Origin: Wallemia ichthyophaga EXF-994 | Taxonomy: Eukaryota; Basidiomycota; Wallemiomycetes; Wallemiales; Wallemiaceae | DNA length: 64,000 nucleotides | Reading direction: 5' to 3' | NCBI RefSeq assembly: GCF_000400465.1 | Contig: NW_008806274.1 | Coordinates: forward strand, 186,001-250,000 | Notes under the pieces: model-generated | Told to the model about the DNA's origin: nothing | Databases searched by the model: none | What the model saw: the letters and a program-made list of their open reading frames with translations, nothing else | Shown here: positions 1 through 9,938 of the stretch, piece after piece | Position numbering within the stretch: the first letter of the stretch is position 1 | Layout: every line of letters begins with the position of its first letter | Translations under genes and position numbers: made by a program

Positions 1-201
1 GGTGAGTATAAGGCAACGACGACACACATTGCAAGGAAGGATAGCGTTAAATGGAAGTTCATCGCCGTGACCATCTCGAATCTGCTGACCGTATTTGTCA
101 GCCTTAACGGGGATTTCACCGCGGACTGCGTATTGAGCGTGCAAGACCTTTGGGTTGATAGAGGAGTTGTCTAATCGGATAGAGCGGATGCGTGAAGACA
201 T
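1..201 (-). CDS. Alanine transaminase, 5' exon (partial)
   Basis: PLP-dependent enzyme that interconverts alanine and pyruvate with 2-oxoglutarate/glutamate. Only the N-terminal exon lies in the window. The start is the ATG at 201 (reading MSSRIRSIRLDNSSINPKVL), followed by the typical fungal ALT stretch HAQYAVRGEIPVKADKYG and ending PFNAILPCN. The coding exon appears to stop at position 28 before a GTGTGT donor, where the family continues with IGNPQ. The intron and the rest of the gene run off the left edge. A mitochondrial presequence is not evident. The call rests on the NP-x-V-x-x-AxYAVRG-x-I signature; an aminotransferase paralogue is possible. Confidence 0.75.
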   Translation of the reverse strand, partial: MSSRIRSIRLDNSSINPKVLHAQYAVRGEIPVKADKYGQQIRDGHGDELPFNAILPCNVCRRCLILT

Positions 202-906
202 GAAGTTTCTCTTTAATGATGGCAGTTGCCTTATCAAGTTCTTAGTGCTGCTGTTGCTTATCATTTCAATTTAAGGTTGCTCCAATAACGTGACTGATAT
301 GAGTGAATACGTGTGGATAAGAACGTAGTGTGCAAATTACTAAATTAAAGTTAATCTGCGTAATTCCCGAAATTTGGCTAATGACTCGATGGGTGGTGCT
401 GAACAACGCGTGCATTTGAGTGGATAACCGATTCACATGATTTTATAGGCGATGTCTGCGGGTATCCGAGATGTTCCTGTCAAGAAGGGCTAGCGTCTCT
501 AGCATTCCTAGCCTATCAAATATATCACGGCCGAGTGAGTTGCAGATAACGATAAGGGGTGGCTGTGGTGTTAAGGAGGCATGAAGAAAACGTGGAAGAG
601 AGGCGTGGAAGGAGTACTGTGTATACGCCACAGAGACTTTCGTGGTCATTCTCCTGCTTTTTCTCGCTGTCACTGCATTTCATTCGCAAGAATGCAAATT
701 GGTTCGAAAATATCAAGCAGCAAACGGTATATACCTCAGCTGCACGTACAAGCGCCTGGCTTACCAATCCCAACCATTTCCTTGCTATCCCTTTCTCTCT
801 AATTTCCCTCACGTCTGTGCTGCGCTTCTCGCCTCCTTGAAACAGCACCACCAACACCCAAAAATCAGAAAGGCGTACACACTCGCTCAAAAGCCTCCAC
901 AATCCC
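202..906. promoter_or_regulatory. Intergenic region between alanine transaminase and the GPI protein
   Basis: About 700 bp separate two divergent starts, so this is the shared upstream region. Open frames on both strands (for example 525-1106 on the minus strand) show no recognisable domain and the longest runs into the GPI-protein gene. The stretch 640-900 of the plus strand is pyrimidine-rich, which is usual just upstream of fungal start codons. No repeat or RNA gene seen. Confidence 0.4.
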
Positions 907-1665
907 ATGAAATTTGCAACTACATCTTTATTCTCCGCCGCCTTACTCAATATCGCAGCGGCCGGTGTTTGGATTACAGCGCCCATCGGATCTACAAAGG
1001 CAAGTGGCGGTGAGCCGTTCACTGTTGCATGGACGGATAACGGTGAATCACCCAGCCTCGCGGAACTTGGAAATGCAGATATTGGACTGATGATAGGCTC
1101 AGACACAGATCAGACACTTCTACAAACGCTTGCAGAGGATGTCCCACTGTCGTCTACAGCTTCAACTTTAAGCGTCATAGACAAGGATGCTGGCCCAGAT
1201 GGGAATGTATACTTTGTCAGAATAATCAGCAAATCACACAAGGACAATAATGGGAATCCTAATGCTTATTACTCGGCTAGATTCCTGCTTGAGGATATGG
1301 AGGGAACTTTTAGTGATGATGTTGTTGATCAGTTGGAGCAAATGATGCAGAATTCTAATGAGCAGGATTCGCTCGTGCACCATCCCAGTAGCTCAGGAAG
1401 CTCAGCAGGCAGTGGGACACAAACCACACAAAGCACGAAGACGCAAAGTACGCAAGGTACTCAAAGTACGCAATCAGACAATTGTCAAAATTCAGATGGC
1501 TCTGATTCTAAAGATTGTCAAAACCCAAATTCACAAAACTCTAATAACCAAGAAGCGCAAGACAATGAAGACGACCAAGACTCATCTGCTTCCTCAGCAT
1601 GCTACCAAACGATGCTCGTTGCTACTCTTGCTATTATTTTCGGAGCTTCAGTCTCGACAATTTAA
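907..1665 (+). CDS. Secreted GPI-anchored Kre9/Knh1-like cell-wall protein
   Basis: Predicted 252-residue surface protein. It begins with a signal peptide (MKFATTSLFSAALLNIAAAG), then a Kre9/Knh1-type beta-sandwich domain (about residues 20-130) with the family opening GVWITAPIGSTKASGGEPFTV and a YYSARF strand. A Ser/Thr/Gln/Asn-rich linker follows (about 150-230, repeated TQST units), ending in a hydrophobic tail (MLVATLAIIFGASVSTI) after a small-residue SSASSAC stretch, the expected GPI attachment region. Such proteins sit on the plasma membrane or in the beta-glucan wall; the exact role is unknown. Single exon. GPI synthesis is also represented in this window by GPI11. Confidence 0.8.
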   Translation: MKFATTSLFSAALLNIAAAGVWITAPIGSTKASGGEPFTVAWTDNGESPSLAELGNADIGLMIGSDTDQTLLQTLAEDVPLSSTASTLSVIDKDAGPDGNVYFVRIISKSHKDNNGNPNAYYSARFLLEDMEGTFSDDVVDQLEQMMQNSNEQDSLVHHPSSSGSSAGSGTQTTQSTKTQSTQGTQSTQSDNCQNSDGSDSKDCQNPNSQNSNNQEAQDNEDDQDSSASSACYQTMLVATLAIIFGASVSTI

Positions 1666-1830
1666 TAATGACTATATGGACGGAAAGTTGGATTATCATT
1701 ACATTTCTACTCTTCTATACTCTTGAAAACACTTCATATTCCCTTTTCCACTCTTTGACTTTAATTTCTTTGTTATCATATATCAATTCTATACCCTTAG
1801 CTTCACCTGATGGTCGATACAAGTACGCTT

Positions 1831-2493
1831 CTAATAGCCCGCTAAAACACCTTTGGTTGAAGGTATCTCGCCTGATCCTGTGTAGCTGATAGCATCTCTG
1901 ATGGCCAGAGCGAGAGCTTTGAAAGCCGATTCAGAGCGATGATGATCGTTGAAACCTCTAACACAATCGATGTGAAGGGTAAGATTAGCAGCATCAGCGA
2001 AAGATTGAAAGACATGAGGAATCATCTCGCAGCTAAGATCGCCTATTTTCTCTCTCCTGAGGTGCAATTCCGCCACGCAGAAGCTTCTTCCTGAGATATC
2101 GAGTACAGCTCTCGACAGAGCTTCGTCGAGGGGAGCGTAAGCATAACCATAACGTTTGATGCCCTTTATATCGCCCAATGCCTGCTTGAATGCATCGCCT
2201 AGCGCTAACGCTGAATCTTCCGCAGTGTGGTGATCGTCTATCCATAGATCACCCTTGCAATGCATTTCGAGTGACATGCCACCATGTTTCGCTAGGGCAC
2301 TGTACATCTGCGCGGTATGTCAGTGTGCTGCGTCTACCAACTGACTTTTATCACTTCAACTGACATGGTCAAGGAATCCAATCCCAGTGTGCACATCTAT
2401 CACCTGCTTCTGCTTATTCATGACCGTGTCTATCGCCAACTTGACGCTGATCTGCGTTTCGCCTGTGTTGCGCTCGACTGAAGCTTGCCTCAT
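1831..2493 (-). CDS. HIS3: Imidazoleglycerol-phosphate dehydratase
   Basis: Dehydrates imidazole glycerol phosphate to imidazole acetol phosphate, step 6 of histidine synthesis. Two exons: 2365-2493 and 1831-2307, separated by a 57-nt GT-AG intron; the join restores [17 protein letters not shown]. The metal-binding motifs are visible: FLDHM in exon 1, DDHHTAED early in exon 2, and [15 protein letters not shown] near the C-terminus, ending in the usual STKGVL. 220 codons would be typical; this one has 201, within range because the N-terminus is short. The start [13 protein letters not shown] matches the family N-terminal pattern, and no upstream in-frame ATG fits better. Confidence 0.93.
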
Positions 2494-2665
2494 GACGTTA
2501 TACGTTATAGAGCAACCAGACAAGGAAAACAATGAAATAATGTATAGAGTACACTTGTGTTTGAGTATATGAGTATATGAGTATAACAATGAAATGAGCT
2601 GTATCCATTTATGGCAAAGATGGAGAAAAAGCAGGGTGAAATATTTCACCCATTTCCATATCCAC
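2494..2665. repeat. HIS3 upstream gap with an 8-bp tandem repeat
   Basis: Short gap between the HIS3 start and the 3' end of the glycosyltransferase gene. It contains about three copies of GAGTATAT at roughly 2563-2586. It probably holds the HIS3 promoter and the neighbour's terminator; no discrete binding site is recognisable. Confidence 0.4.
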
Positions 2666-3952
2666 TCAACGACTGACGGCGCCGAGACCAACAACACCCC
2701 CAACATGCCCGTGTTTATGTCTGCTATTATAGCTTTGCAAATAGTGTTCGTCATCCGCCGCAGCGAACCTCCTAGCCATCCTGGTGAAAGGAGAACCGAG
2801 AGTCTTGAGAGAAGATGGGGTTATTGGGGAGAGCTGTGAGTGGGCGATTTCCTCCCAAGCGTGGTAAGCGAATTGAGCCTCCATTTCAAAGCTGTAAGCC
2901 TCTCGATTCTTGTTGTGCACCATATCGATAGCGTCGTCAGTGTAGAGTGGCCAAAACACGCCTAGTCTATTCAACACAGTGACATAGTTGGGATTGAGAC
3001 GTGCAAATTTCCATGGCATTTCTAAATTATGCGCGGATGGCTGCGACTGGTTGAAAGTAGCGTAAGCATTATACCAATCTCTAATAAATCTCGAGTCAGG
3101 TTCAGAGAGAATGAAAGCATTGTTGAGACCCTTAGGGTCTAGCTCATGCTTAGTTATGTCTTGTTGACTCTCCATACCCATCACGACGGGCTCATTGAGC
3201 AAACCAGCCGAGAGGAAGTCTCTAATGACGTACACATCTGGTTCCAGAAACATTCCTCCCCAGCGCAGCAGCGCTTCTAGTCTGATGATATCGGACCTCG
3301 CTTCATTCGTCTCGACTGGTTGGTGGAAGATGTGCGACAAGTTCCTGGAGTGTACGTGCACGACTTGTTGCAGCTGGCTGAGACGCGCCCACCACGGTCC
3401 GGTAGGCTCAGTGTGGTAGTGGAACAGCACCAATTTCGGTTTGAGCACTATCAGAGCAGACCTGATAGCGAGGTAGTGGTAGTACTCGAGCTGCTCAATC
3501 TCGTCGCCCATTCCAAACGTGTAGTGCACGATGCTCGGTATCTTTTGGTGTCGCGTCATGCCCTCCTTGGCTTCCTCCACTGCTCTGTCTGCGCCCGCGA
3601 TGGATGATTCGGATGCACCCTGCGCAGGGAAGGCCACAGAGGGGATGGTGGGAGGGACATGCTCGGGCCACACTACGAATGGGATGTGGGGGTTGTGGAT
3701 GTGGTAGTCAGCTGGCAGGAACTGCGCTGGATCTGGCTTGACCATCGGTGGAATGTGGCAGCTGGCCTGTGCGTGTGCTTCTGCTATTATATCCGCAGTC
3801 TGCCAGTGCACTTTCTCGTGCTTGCTGACATTTGACTCTCCCAGTAGATAGCCACCTGCGAGCAACGCTAGCGCTGCGAGGAATAGCGGTATGCGCAGCC
3901 GAGGAGCTACACCAGCCAGTGGTGTGGAATGTGTGTTGATTGGACTGCTCAT
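2666..3952 (-). CDS. Type II membrane glycosyltransferase, GT32-like (DXD sugar-binding family)
   Basis: 428-residue single-exon protein with a short cytoplasmic N-terminus and one membrane anchor (residues 20-38), typical of Golgi glycosyltransferases. The catalytic-type domain begins at IPSIVHYTFG (138-147), matching the IPxxxHQ opening of GT32 and Och1-like enzymes. The segment ARSDIIRLEALLRWGG (218-233) corresponds to the A-SD-xRYxxLYxyGG motif. The usual D-x-D that holds the nucleotide-sugar metal is replaced by EPD (237-239). Donor and acceptor cannot be told from sequence; mannose or inositol-phosphoceramide glycosylation would be family-based guesses. Confidence 0.75.
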   Translation of the reverse strand: MSSPINTHSTPLAGVAPRLRIPLFLAALALLAGGYLLGESNVSKHEKVHWQTADIIAEAHAQASCHIPPMVKPDPAQFLPADYHIHNPHIPFVVWPEHVPPTIPSVAFPAQGASESSIAGADRAVEEAKEGMTRHQKIPSIVHYTFGMGDEIEQLEYYHYLAIRSALIVLKPKLVLFHYHTEPTGPWWARLSQLQQVVHVHSRNLSHIFHQPVETNEARSDIIRLEALLRWGGMFLEPDVYVIRDFLSAGLLNEPVVMGMESQQDITKHELDPKGLNNAFILSEPDSRFIRDWYNAYATFNQSQPSAHNLEMPWKFARLNPNYVTVLNRLGVFWPLYTDDAIDMVHNKNREAYSFEMEAQFAYHAWEEIAHSQLSPITPSSLKTLGSPFTRMARRFAAADDEHYLQSYNSRHKHGHVGGVVGLGAVSR

Positions 3953-4119
3953 TCTCGGTGTTGGTTGTTTGCTTTAGAGAATCCCTCTCTCCTTGTCTAG
4001 ACTTATTCCAAGGTCAAGGCGTAGAACACAGTCTCAGGGCGTTGATACGCAGCAGTGTGTTATCGCTCAAATTTGTAAAATTTTGTTACATAATTATTAA
4101 TATGATTCGTACAAGAACT

Positions 4120-5953
4120 TTACTCGATCTTTGTCAGCTCCACTCTTCTCTTCTTTTTTACCGGGAGTTGATTTACCGTTGTGGGGGGAGCAGTGGTGGA
4201 GGGAGCGGTGATGGAGGAAGCGGAGGCTGAGGCATTTGAATTAGCTGAATTGTTTGTAGGCTGCATACCCTGTACACCCTGTAAACCCTGAACACCCTCC
4301 GCAATGGCGCTCATCTGTAACTGGTGCTGCTGCTCGCGGTACGGCGTGCCCAGCTCGTAAGGATCAAACACCACGATAGAGCAGTATCCATCTAGACTAG
4401 CCAACATGAGACATTGGCCATCAGGTGACCATGACACATCTGTAAACGCCGCCCAATGTAAATTAGACAAAATAGAAATTGGTGATAGTTGCTGAGTATC
4501 GTATAAGATAACACTCTCCTTACTTACTACGGCATATACCATTCTGTATGGCAACTCGAAAGCCGGTTTCTCAGTCCTGTCACGTAGATTGAATAGAATG
4601 GGATTGAAACGCACACCGACAGTGGGTGATTTATAGCCTGGGAGTACGGCGAGTGGAGTGCTGAGGTTATTGCGTCCGTATATTAACACCGAAGATTTGG
4701 ATACAGTCTTCTTTCGTCCGTCGTTGGTATCGCTAGGTATGTCGTCGCACTGTGCGGAGGGAGTGACGAGAATACTTCCGTCAGGAGAAAAAGAGAGCCT
4801 CCTAAAGAACTGCGTGAAGCTCTCATCGCCATAGCTGATGCGTTCGTTGAGTTTGTGTTTTGTAGGCGGTTTGATAGCTGGAAGGGGGGATGGCGTGCGC
4901 CTGATGGGTGTAAGTGGTGAAGAGGTGTTTGATGGTATATTAGACTGTGACTGTGATTGTGATTGTGATTGTGACTGCGACAAACTCGATCGACGCGATG
5001 GTGGCTGCATAGGAGTGTGCGTGGGGGTGAGCAACCCACTCTCCTTTTCCTTCTCCCTCTCCTTATCCTGGCTGGTATCACTGACGAAACTACCTGCACT
5101 AGCTTTCCTTCTAACGGGTTGAGTGTTTTTCTTCGTCGGAGTGTGTGCGTGCATGTCCGATTTAGAGAACTTGGATAGGGAAGTGAGTGAAAGACCATTA
5201 GGAGCATTCTTCACAGCATGAACGTTGAGTGTACGGTCAGAGGATTGTGTGGCGAGGAGAGCGCCAAAAGGATCCCAACTAACGCCCTGCACGTAATGAG
5301 AATGTTCGGTAATCTGATACAGACAGACGCCATCGATGGCTGAGAAGATGCGTGCAGTGTTATCAGTGCTACCAGCAACGAAATGTTCACCAGTGGGACT
5401 CCAAGCGATATCGTAAACTTCAGCGTCTCTAGCGCACCTGGCCATAATCCTCACGCGCCAAAACTCTTTTTCGAATTGAAGGTCTTCAGTGGAGGATTCA
5501 CCATAAGAAGCCGTGTTTTGATCGCTGGGTATCCAAAGAAGAACGTTTCCATCATCGCCTGCAGAAGCCAGTGTCTCGCCTGTGAGTTGAGTGAGTCGAC
5601 AACCTACCGCGCCTGAATTGACGCTAACCTTTGGGACAGAATCTGACAACGTTAACGGGGTTAGTGTGTCTACTCAGAGTACACAAATACTCGGCGCGTG
5701 GCTGGTGTGGGTTTTGTATGATAGAATCGCCGCTGTCACGAATATTTTGGTGTGGATGGATAAGCCAGAGCTGATAACATTTATATTAGACAATATCCAT
5801 TTATCCAGCTATTACACCCAAACCCACTCTAACTTGATGGTCTGCACCTGCAGTTGCCAACTTATAAACACCCAATGGGGAATTTGGCTGTAAATCCATA
5901 CTATATATTGGTAGCTGATTGTGCCAGCGAATTTCCAGTGTTTTCGTACGCAT
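4120..5953 (-). CDS. CAC2: Chromatin assembly factor 1, WD40 subunit (p60/Cac2)
   Basis: Subunit of CAF-1, which deposits H3-H4 behind replication forks. Three exons: 5828-5953, 5629-5770 and 4120-5579, with introns of 57 and 49 nt; total 575 residues. Splicing restores the family text MRTKTLEIRWHNQLPIYS, ADHQVRLWLIHP, EYLCTLSRHTNPVNVVRFCP and KGETLASAGDDGNVLLW. WD repeats occupy roughly residues 10-205 and 330-490; a Ser/Gln-rich linker between them carries an SQ dipeptide run encoded near 4950-4980. The start was set at MRTKTLEIRW because the family begins there, although in-frame ATGs lie upstream at about 5995. The start codon is 43 bp from ISD11 on the other strand. Confidence 0.9.
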
Positions 5954-5996
5954 CTTCGGTGTAAAAGTACAAGACGTTTGTTGAGATTTAACCATC
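5954..5996. promoter_or_regulatory. 43-bp divergent spacer CAC2/ISD11
   Basis: Start codons of CAC2 (minus) and ISD11 (plus) are separated by 43 bp, so the two transcripts must share or overlap promoter elements. No clear TATA or named factor site is visible. Confidence 0.5.
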
Positions 5997-6442
5997 ATGT
6001 CGACGGCACAATCAACTCAAATTAATCGCCATCATCTCCTAGCTCTCTTTAGAGCTTTACAAAGATCAGCCACTCGCTTCTCCAGCTACAACTTCCGCCA
6101 CTACTTCCTTCGTAGAAATCGTGTGGCTTTTAGGGAGTTCTTGGGTATTCATCCCGTTGGTACTCCTACACACGGCCAGGCTGCTGATCAAGCCTCTGTA
6201 AATTCATTCTACTCCCACCAGCGTGATCAGCTTGGTGTCATTAGTAGAGCTGCAACCGTAAATCGCATGTTTGAGGGCGAGAGACTGGTCGTTGAGAGAC
6301 CACGGATCATTACTGGTGGCGGTGGCGCTGGTATGGAAGCTAGTGCTGTGCGTTGCTTTATTACCCAAATGACGTCGTTGACTGACTTTCTACCCAGGGC
6401 GGCGCTGGTCAGCCAGTCAATCCAAAAGACTCAGACAACTAG
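5997..6442 (+). CDS. ISD11: LYR-type iron-sulfur biogenesis factor, Isd11/LYRM4
   Basis: Small mitochondrial matrix protein that stabilises the cysteine desulfurase Nfs1. The N-terminal helix carries the LYR signature in a variant form, LFRALQRSATRFSSYNFRHY, followed by FLRRNRVAFREF and later RDQLGVISRAATVNRMF and LVVE, all matching Isd11. Length is 131 residues against about 95 for relatives, owing to a loop after FREF and a Gly-rich C-terminal tail. The tail is read from a probable 50-nt intron (6348-6397, GTGCGT donor); without splicing the frame would instead run on to about 6482 with a hydrophobic end, which looks less natural. Exons 5997-6347 and 6398-6442. Confidence 0.82.
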
Positions 6443-6474
6443 TTGTTTGCTTAACTTATGTATTTCTTTCTCAA

Positions 6475-7401
6475 TTACATGACATCCTCGTACTCCTCAT
6501 TTACTTGGAAGCTCTCACGTAGTGTACTCTCACTCATGTTGAATGTCTGCGCCATTTTAGATAGTGCTGCGATAGTTCCATCTGTGTAGCTCTCCACTTG
6601 AGCCTTGGCTAAGGCATTGTACTTGCGCTTCTCATCGAGTGCTGCACTTCCACTCTTCCTAGCCCTGTACAGCTCCTCCTCTCTGTCCTTCGCCACGCTT
6701 GTCAGCCTGAGATACTCACTAACAAGCTCTTGCCGCTCGAGTGTGTCCTCATAGCCATCCTCCTGCAGTTGATCGAATGTAGCAATCGCAGCGTTGAGGA
6801 TGGCAGTACCCTCAGCCACCTGCTTTGTCAGTGTGGTCTGGTCGTCCTCAGCCTTCTTCGCCGCATCACTCGGGAAAGACCAGTAGTCTGACTGAGAGGT
6901 GAGTTGCGAGTTTGCAAGTAGGTAAACCACTCTGCATCTCACAATTGCTCGTCCCAATCTTCTCCTGCGATACAGCACTATCGTTGCACAGCTCAGTAAG
7001 GATATCTTTGATGCTCTGTGCGACTTGAGGGTGTGTTAGATGGACACTGTGACGACAGCCTCATCTAACCGATTCCTTTGGCCTTCGGGACACTCTTCTC
7101 GAGCTCCTTCAGCTGTGTCGAGGTTGGATCGATGAGCACATGCAGTAAAATCCAGCCAACCTGGTAGAAATCTCTCTGTACCGTTCTCCTCAGAAAAGTT
7201 AAATTCCAGAGATGGTTCACTGACGGTCTCGTGCAAGTAGTCAAGGAACCTAAATACCCGGTTAGACCGGTGCATCTCTCAAGTATTGTGTACACTGCCA
7301 ACCTCTTTTTCTTCTCGTCATGGGATAGGCGTTGTTTGGACTGGGTAGTTGACTATTTAGCTTGATGTATCTTATCAATCTGTACAGCACATAGGTACCA
7401 T
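6475..7401 (-). CDS. MND1: Meiotic recombination protein Mnd1
   Basis: Partner of Hop2 that helps Dmc1/Rad51 strand exchange in meiosis. The gene is broken into seven exons: 7399-7401, 7303-7340, 7225-7249, 7161-7175, 7070-7112, 6943-7023 and 6475-6887, giving 205 residues, the same as human MND1. Joined, it reads MSKQRLSHDEKKKRF, LDYLHETRDFYQLKELEK, SVPKAKGIVAQSIKDILTEL and IGTSNYYWSFPSDAAKK, a clear winged-helix plus coiled-coil Mnd1. Exon 1 is only the ATG and exon 4 only 15 nt. The last acceptor is tandem (CAGTCAG); frame requires the second. It ends 32 bp from the 3' end of ISD11. Confidence 0.9.
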
Positions 7402-8671
7402 GCGTGTTATTTCAGTGTCTGTGATGATGGTTGAGGTTAAAGAGTTTTGCCTGCGTACAGGCGAATAATAAAATTCCAATAGAAATAGGAAAAGAAGTAT
7501 TGGAGCTGTAATCTATCGGTAGCTTTCTCAGTTCCACAATTTTTAGGTACAATGACGATTTTAAGCGATCGATGCGCATGTGAACTCGGTGAAGAGCAAT
7601 AGAGAGATCCCTGTGGTGCACTGCGCAGAAAGCACAGTAATCACAATATTCAAACTACTCACAGCGTTGTTACTGTGTTTTCTACGTAACTCTACAGCCA
7701 TCGGGAGCAGTGCCATATTGAAAAGTCTCAGACGGCGCGTGTAGTGATGATAACGATTTGGGGCTTAGACAGAGTGCATTTTAATATTCGTGATACTTCT
7801 TGTAGAGCTCCACAGCTGCGTGATTTACCCCCTTGATCGGCCATCTGTACCAGAGAGCTCAGTCCACCCCTCCACCTGAGCAAGAATTGGAGCAATACAG
7901 AGCGAGTTGCGTATAAAACCATCTAAAATTACAAACGACGCGTAAATACGTGTATTCATTTGCATATTCATCTCTGTACCGCTGCTAACGGCCATGCCAT
8001 GCCAGCGTGATCAAGGAGAATGTGACTTTAAGCTGCAGGATGAAAGTAAGAGAATTGAATATACAAATAAAGTAAATAAGAATATATATACAAAAACATT
8101 ATAAGCTTTTACATCGTAGTGATCTGCAAAATCGACCAATCAGCTCCACCGAAAACCGGCGCAGCTATTAGCGGAAGTTTTCATGAACCGAGAAGAATTA
8201 ATAACGGTGTAAAAAAGAGGGGAATGGATATAAAGGATACATTGATGGATACATTCGGGTGCTACTCACAACCCCGTTCACATAAACCTCTTTAAAATCA
8301 AACTCAGTCACCTTGAGGGCAGGTACGTTGTGATGAGGGAGATGAAAGTTGATTTGGCGGATTGTAGTAGCATTAGAATACAAATATGTTTATGTAATTT
8401 ACAAATTCAAACAATGAAAATTGGATGCTTTGTTGTATAGATATCATCAGGTACACCCAGTGACAGCTACTCCAACCAAACCCTCGAGGAGAATAAAATT
8501 GGAATACTCTTGAACCAACACACTCACTTCAAATAAAACTATTTGCATACGCTTGCATATCTCATCCTAGAGTGTAAGTCAGGCATGAATATGGTTGCCT
8601 TATATGGACTAGTAATATTCTAACGACGGAATTAGAATCGCTGTTGGACACGCTCTCTCAAACACTCCACG
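7402..8671. other. 1.27-kb unassigned stretch between MND1 and the cyclin gene
   Basis: No convincing gene. The minus strand near 8270-8383 has an open segment reading INFHLPHHNVPALKVTEF and FKEVYVNGV, followed by a good GTGAGT donor at about 8266. I could not connect it to flanking exons with a start or a stop. Other short minus-strand frames (7412-7621, 7728-7922) look random. The sequence is more AT-rich than the neighbouring genes. Candidates are a degraded gene, a fast-evolving multi-exon gene, or a long cyclin upstream region. Confidence 0.35.
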
Positions 8672-9938
8672 ATGCCAGCCAGTAACAACTCACTCAGATA
8701 CAAGCTATCCTCCAAGTCTCTCAAGCACAAGAGCAGCAATGGTCGCATCTCAAAGCCTAAACAGACGCAACAGCGCAAGAAGCTCACCATCTCCCTCACC
8801 AATTCCCCCGCCTTGCCAAACCCGCTCAAAGAATCTGAGTACTTTGAGGATATCTGCTATTACATGCATCTCATGGAGCTTGAAACCCTCGGTGACCTCT
8901 CCCTTATCGATTCACAGCCAGAACTCGACTGGAGAATGAGGAGCTATCTTATCGACTTTCTCATCGAAGTCCACGCCCACGCACGTCTACGTCCCGAAAC
9001 TCTCTACCTCGCCGTAAACATCATCGACAGGTACGTCTCCAGGAGAGTCGTCTTGAAGAAGCACTACCAGCTCGTTGGCTGCGTCGCTCTCTGGATCGCT
9101 GCAAAGTTCGAGGACGCCAAACACGCTATACCCTGTCTATCCGATTTGGTTGTTAGCTGCTGTGGCATTTACGACGAGTCTGCCTTTGTTCAGATGGAAT
9201 CCCATGTATTGAGTACTCTTGGTTGGGTTTTAGGTCATCCTACAGCAGAGGTGGGTTGTTTCTTACTCTTATCTCTCTCTCTCACTCGAGCTACAGTCAT
9301 GGCTGCGCATTTTCACTCTCGCTATCGGCACTGACGACATGCAGACGCAGCATGTAGCGCGTTGCGTGATGGAGATATCGCTCTACAGGCGGGAGTTTAT
9401 TGATATTCCATCGTCGTCGATTGCCGCGGGGTCGCTTCTGCTAGCGCGGACGATAGTTGGTAGGACGCGTAGATGTGTTGAGGAGGACGAGCAATCGCTG
9501 CACGTAGCTGAGCTTCTCGACGGTTTCCTTGGTCAGCATCTTGACCAATTGAGCGATATCATCTCGGCCAAGTATGCGCCGCATTACTACAGCAGAGCAT
9601 CGCTTGTCGTGAAAGAGTGGTATTTGGCCGGCAGGAGATTCTACTTCTACGCACCAGCTCTATCGCCCAGCTACGCTCACTCTACGCCCCCTCCTACCCC
9701 GCCATTCGGCGTCGCGGGCGATCTGCCCTACTCACCTGGCAGCATGACTTCGGATGATGAAGCTCCCCTCACTCCTTACTCTCAGCCCGCTTCTATTCCC
9801 TTCGTCGCTAAGGAGAATAGAATGGAAATTAAACAGCCTCCCGAGCAATTCACATCACACAATCACCATAACCATCCTCACGAGCAGTATAAATCACATT
9901 CGTTTCCTAGCCTCGGTTTGAGCAATAAGGCGGTGTGA
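8672..9938 (+). CDS. G1/S cyclin, Puc1/Cln-like
   Basis: Cyclin that would activate the main Cdk at G1/S. Two exons, 8672-9250 and 9297-9938, with a 46-nt intron; 406 residues. The cyclin box spans about residues 50-200: YFEDICYYMHLMELETL, then LDWRMRSYLIDFLIEVHAHARL, LYLAVNIIDRYVSRR, and CVALWIAAKFED. The junction gives LGHPTAESWLRIFTLAIG as in fungal Cln/Puc1. The C-terminal third is Pro/Ser/His-rich low-complexity sequence with SP and TPP sites, plausible Cdk phosphorylation and turnover signals. No destruction box typical of B-type cyclins was found, supporting a G1 assignment. Confidence 0.82.

Noticed and set aside
525-1106. Minus-strand open frame of 193 codons
   Set aside because: Overlaps the signal peptide and domain start of the GPI protein and has no recognisable domain.
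8632-8829. Minus-strand frame over the cyclin start
   Set aside because: Antisense shadow of the cyclin N-terminus.
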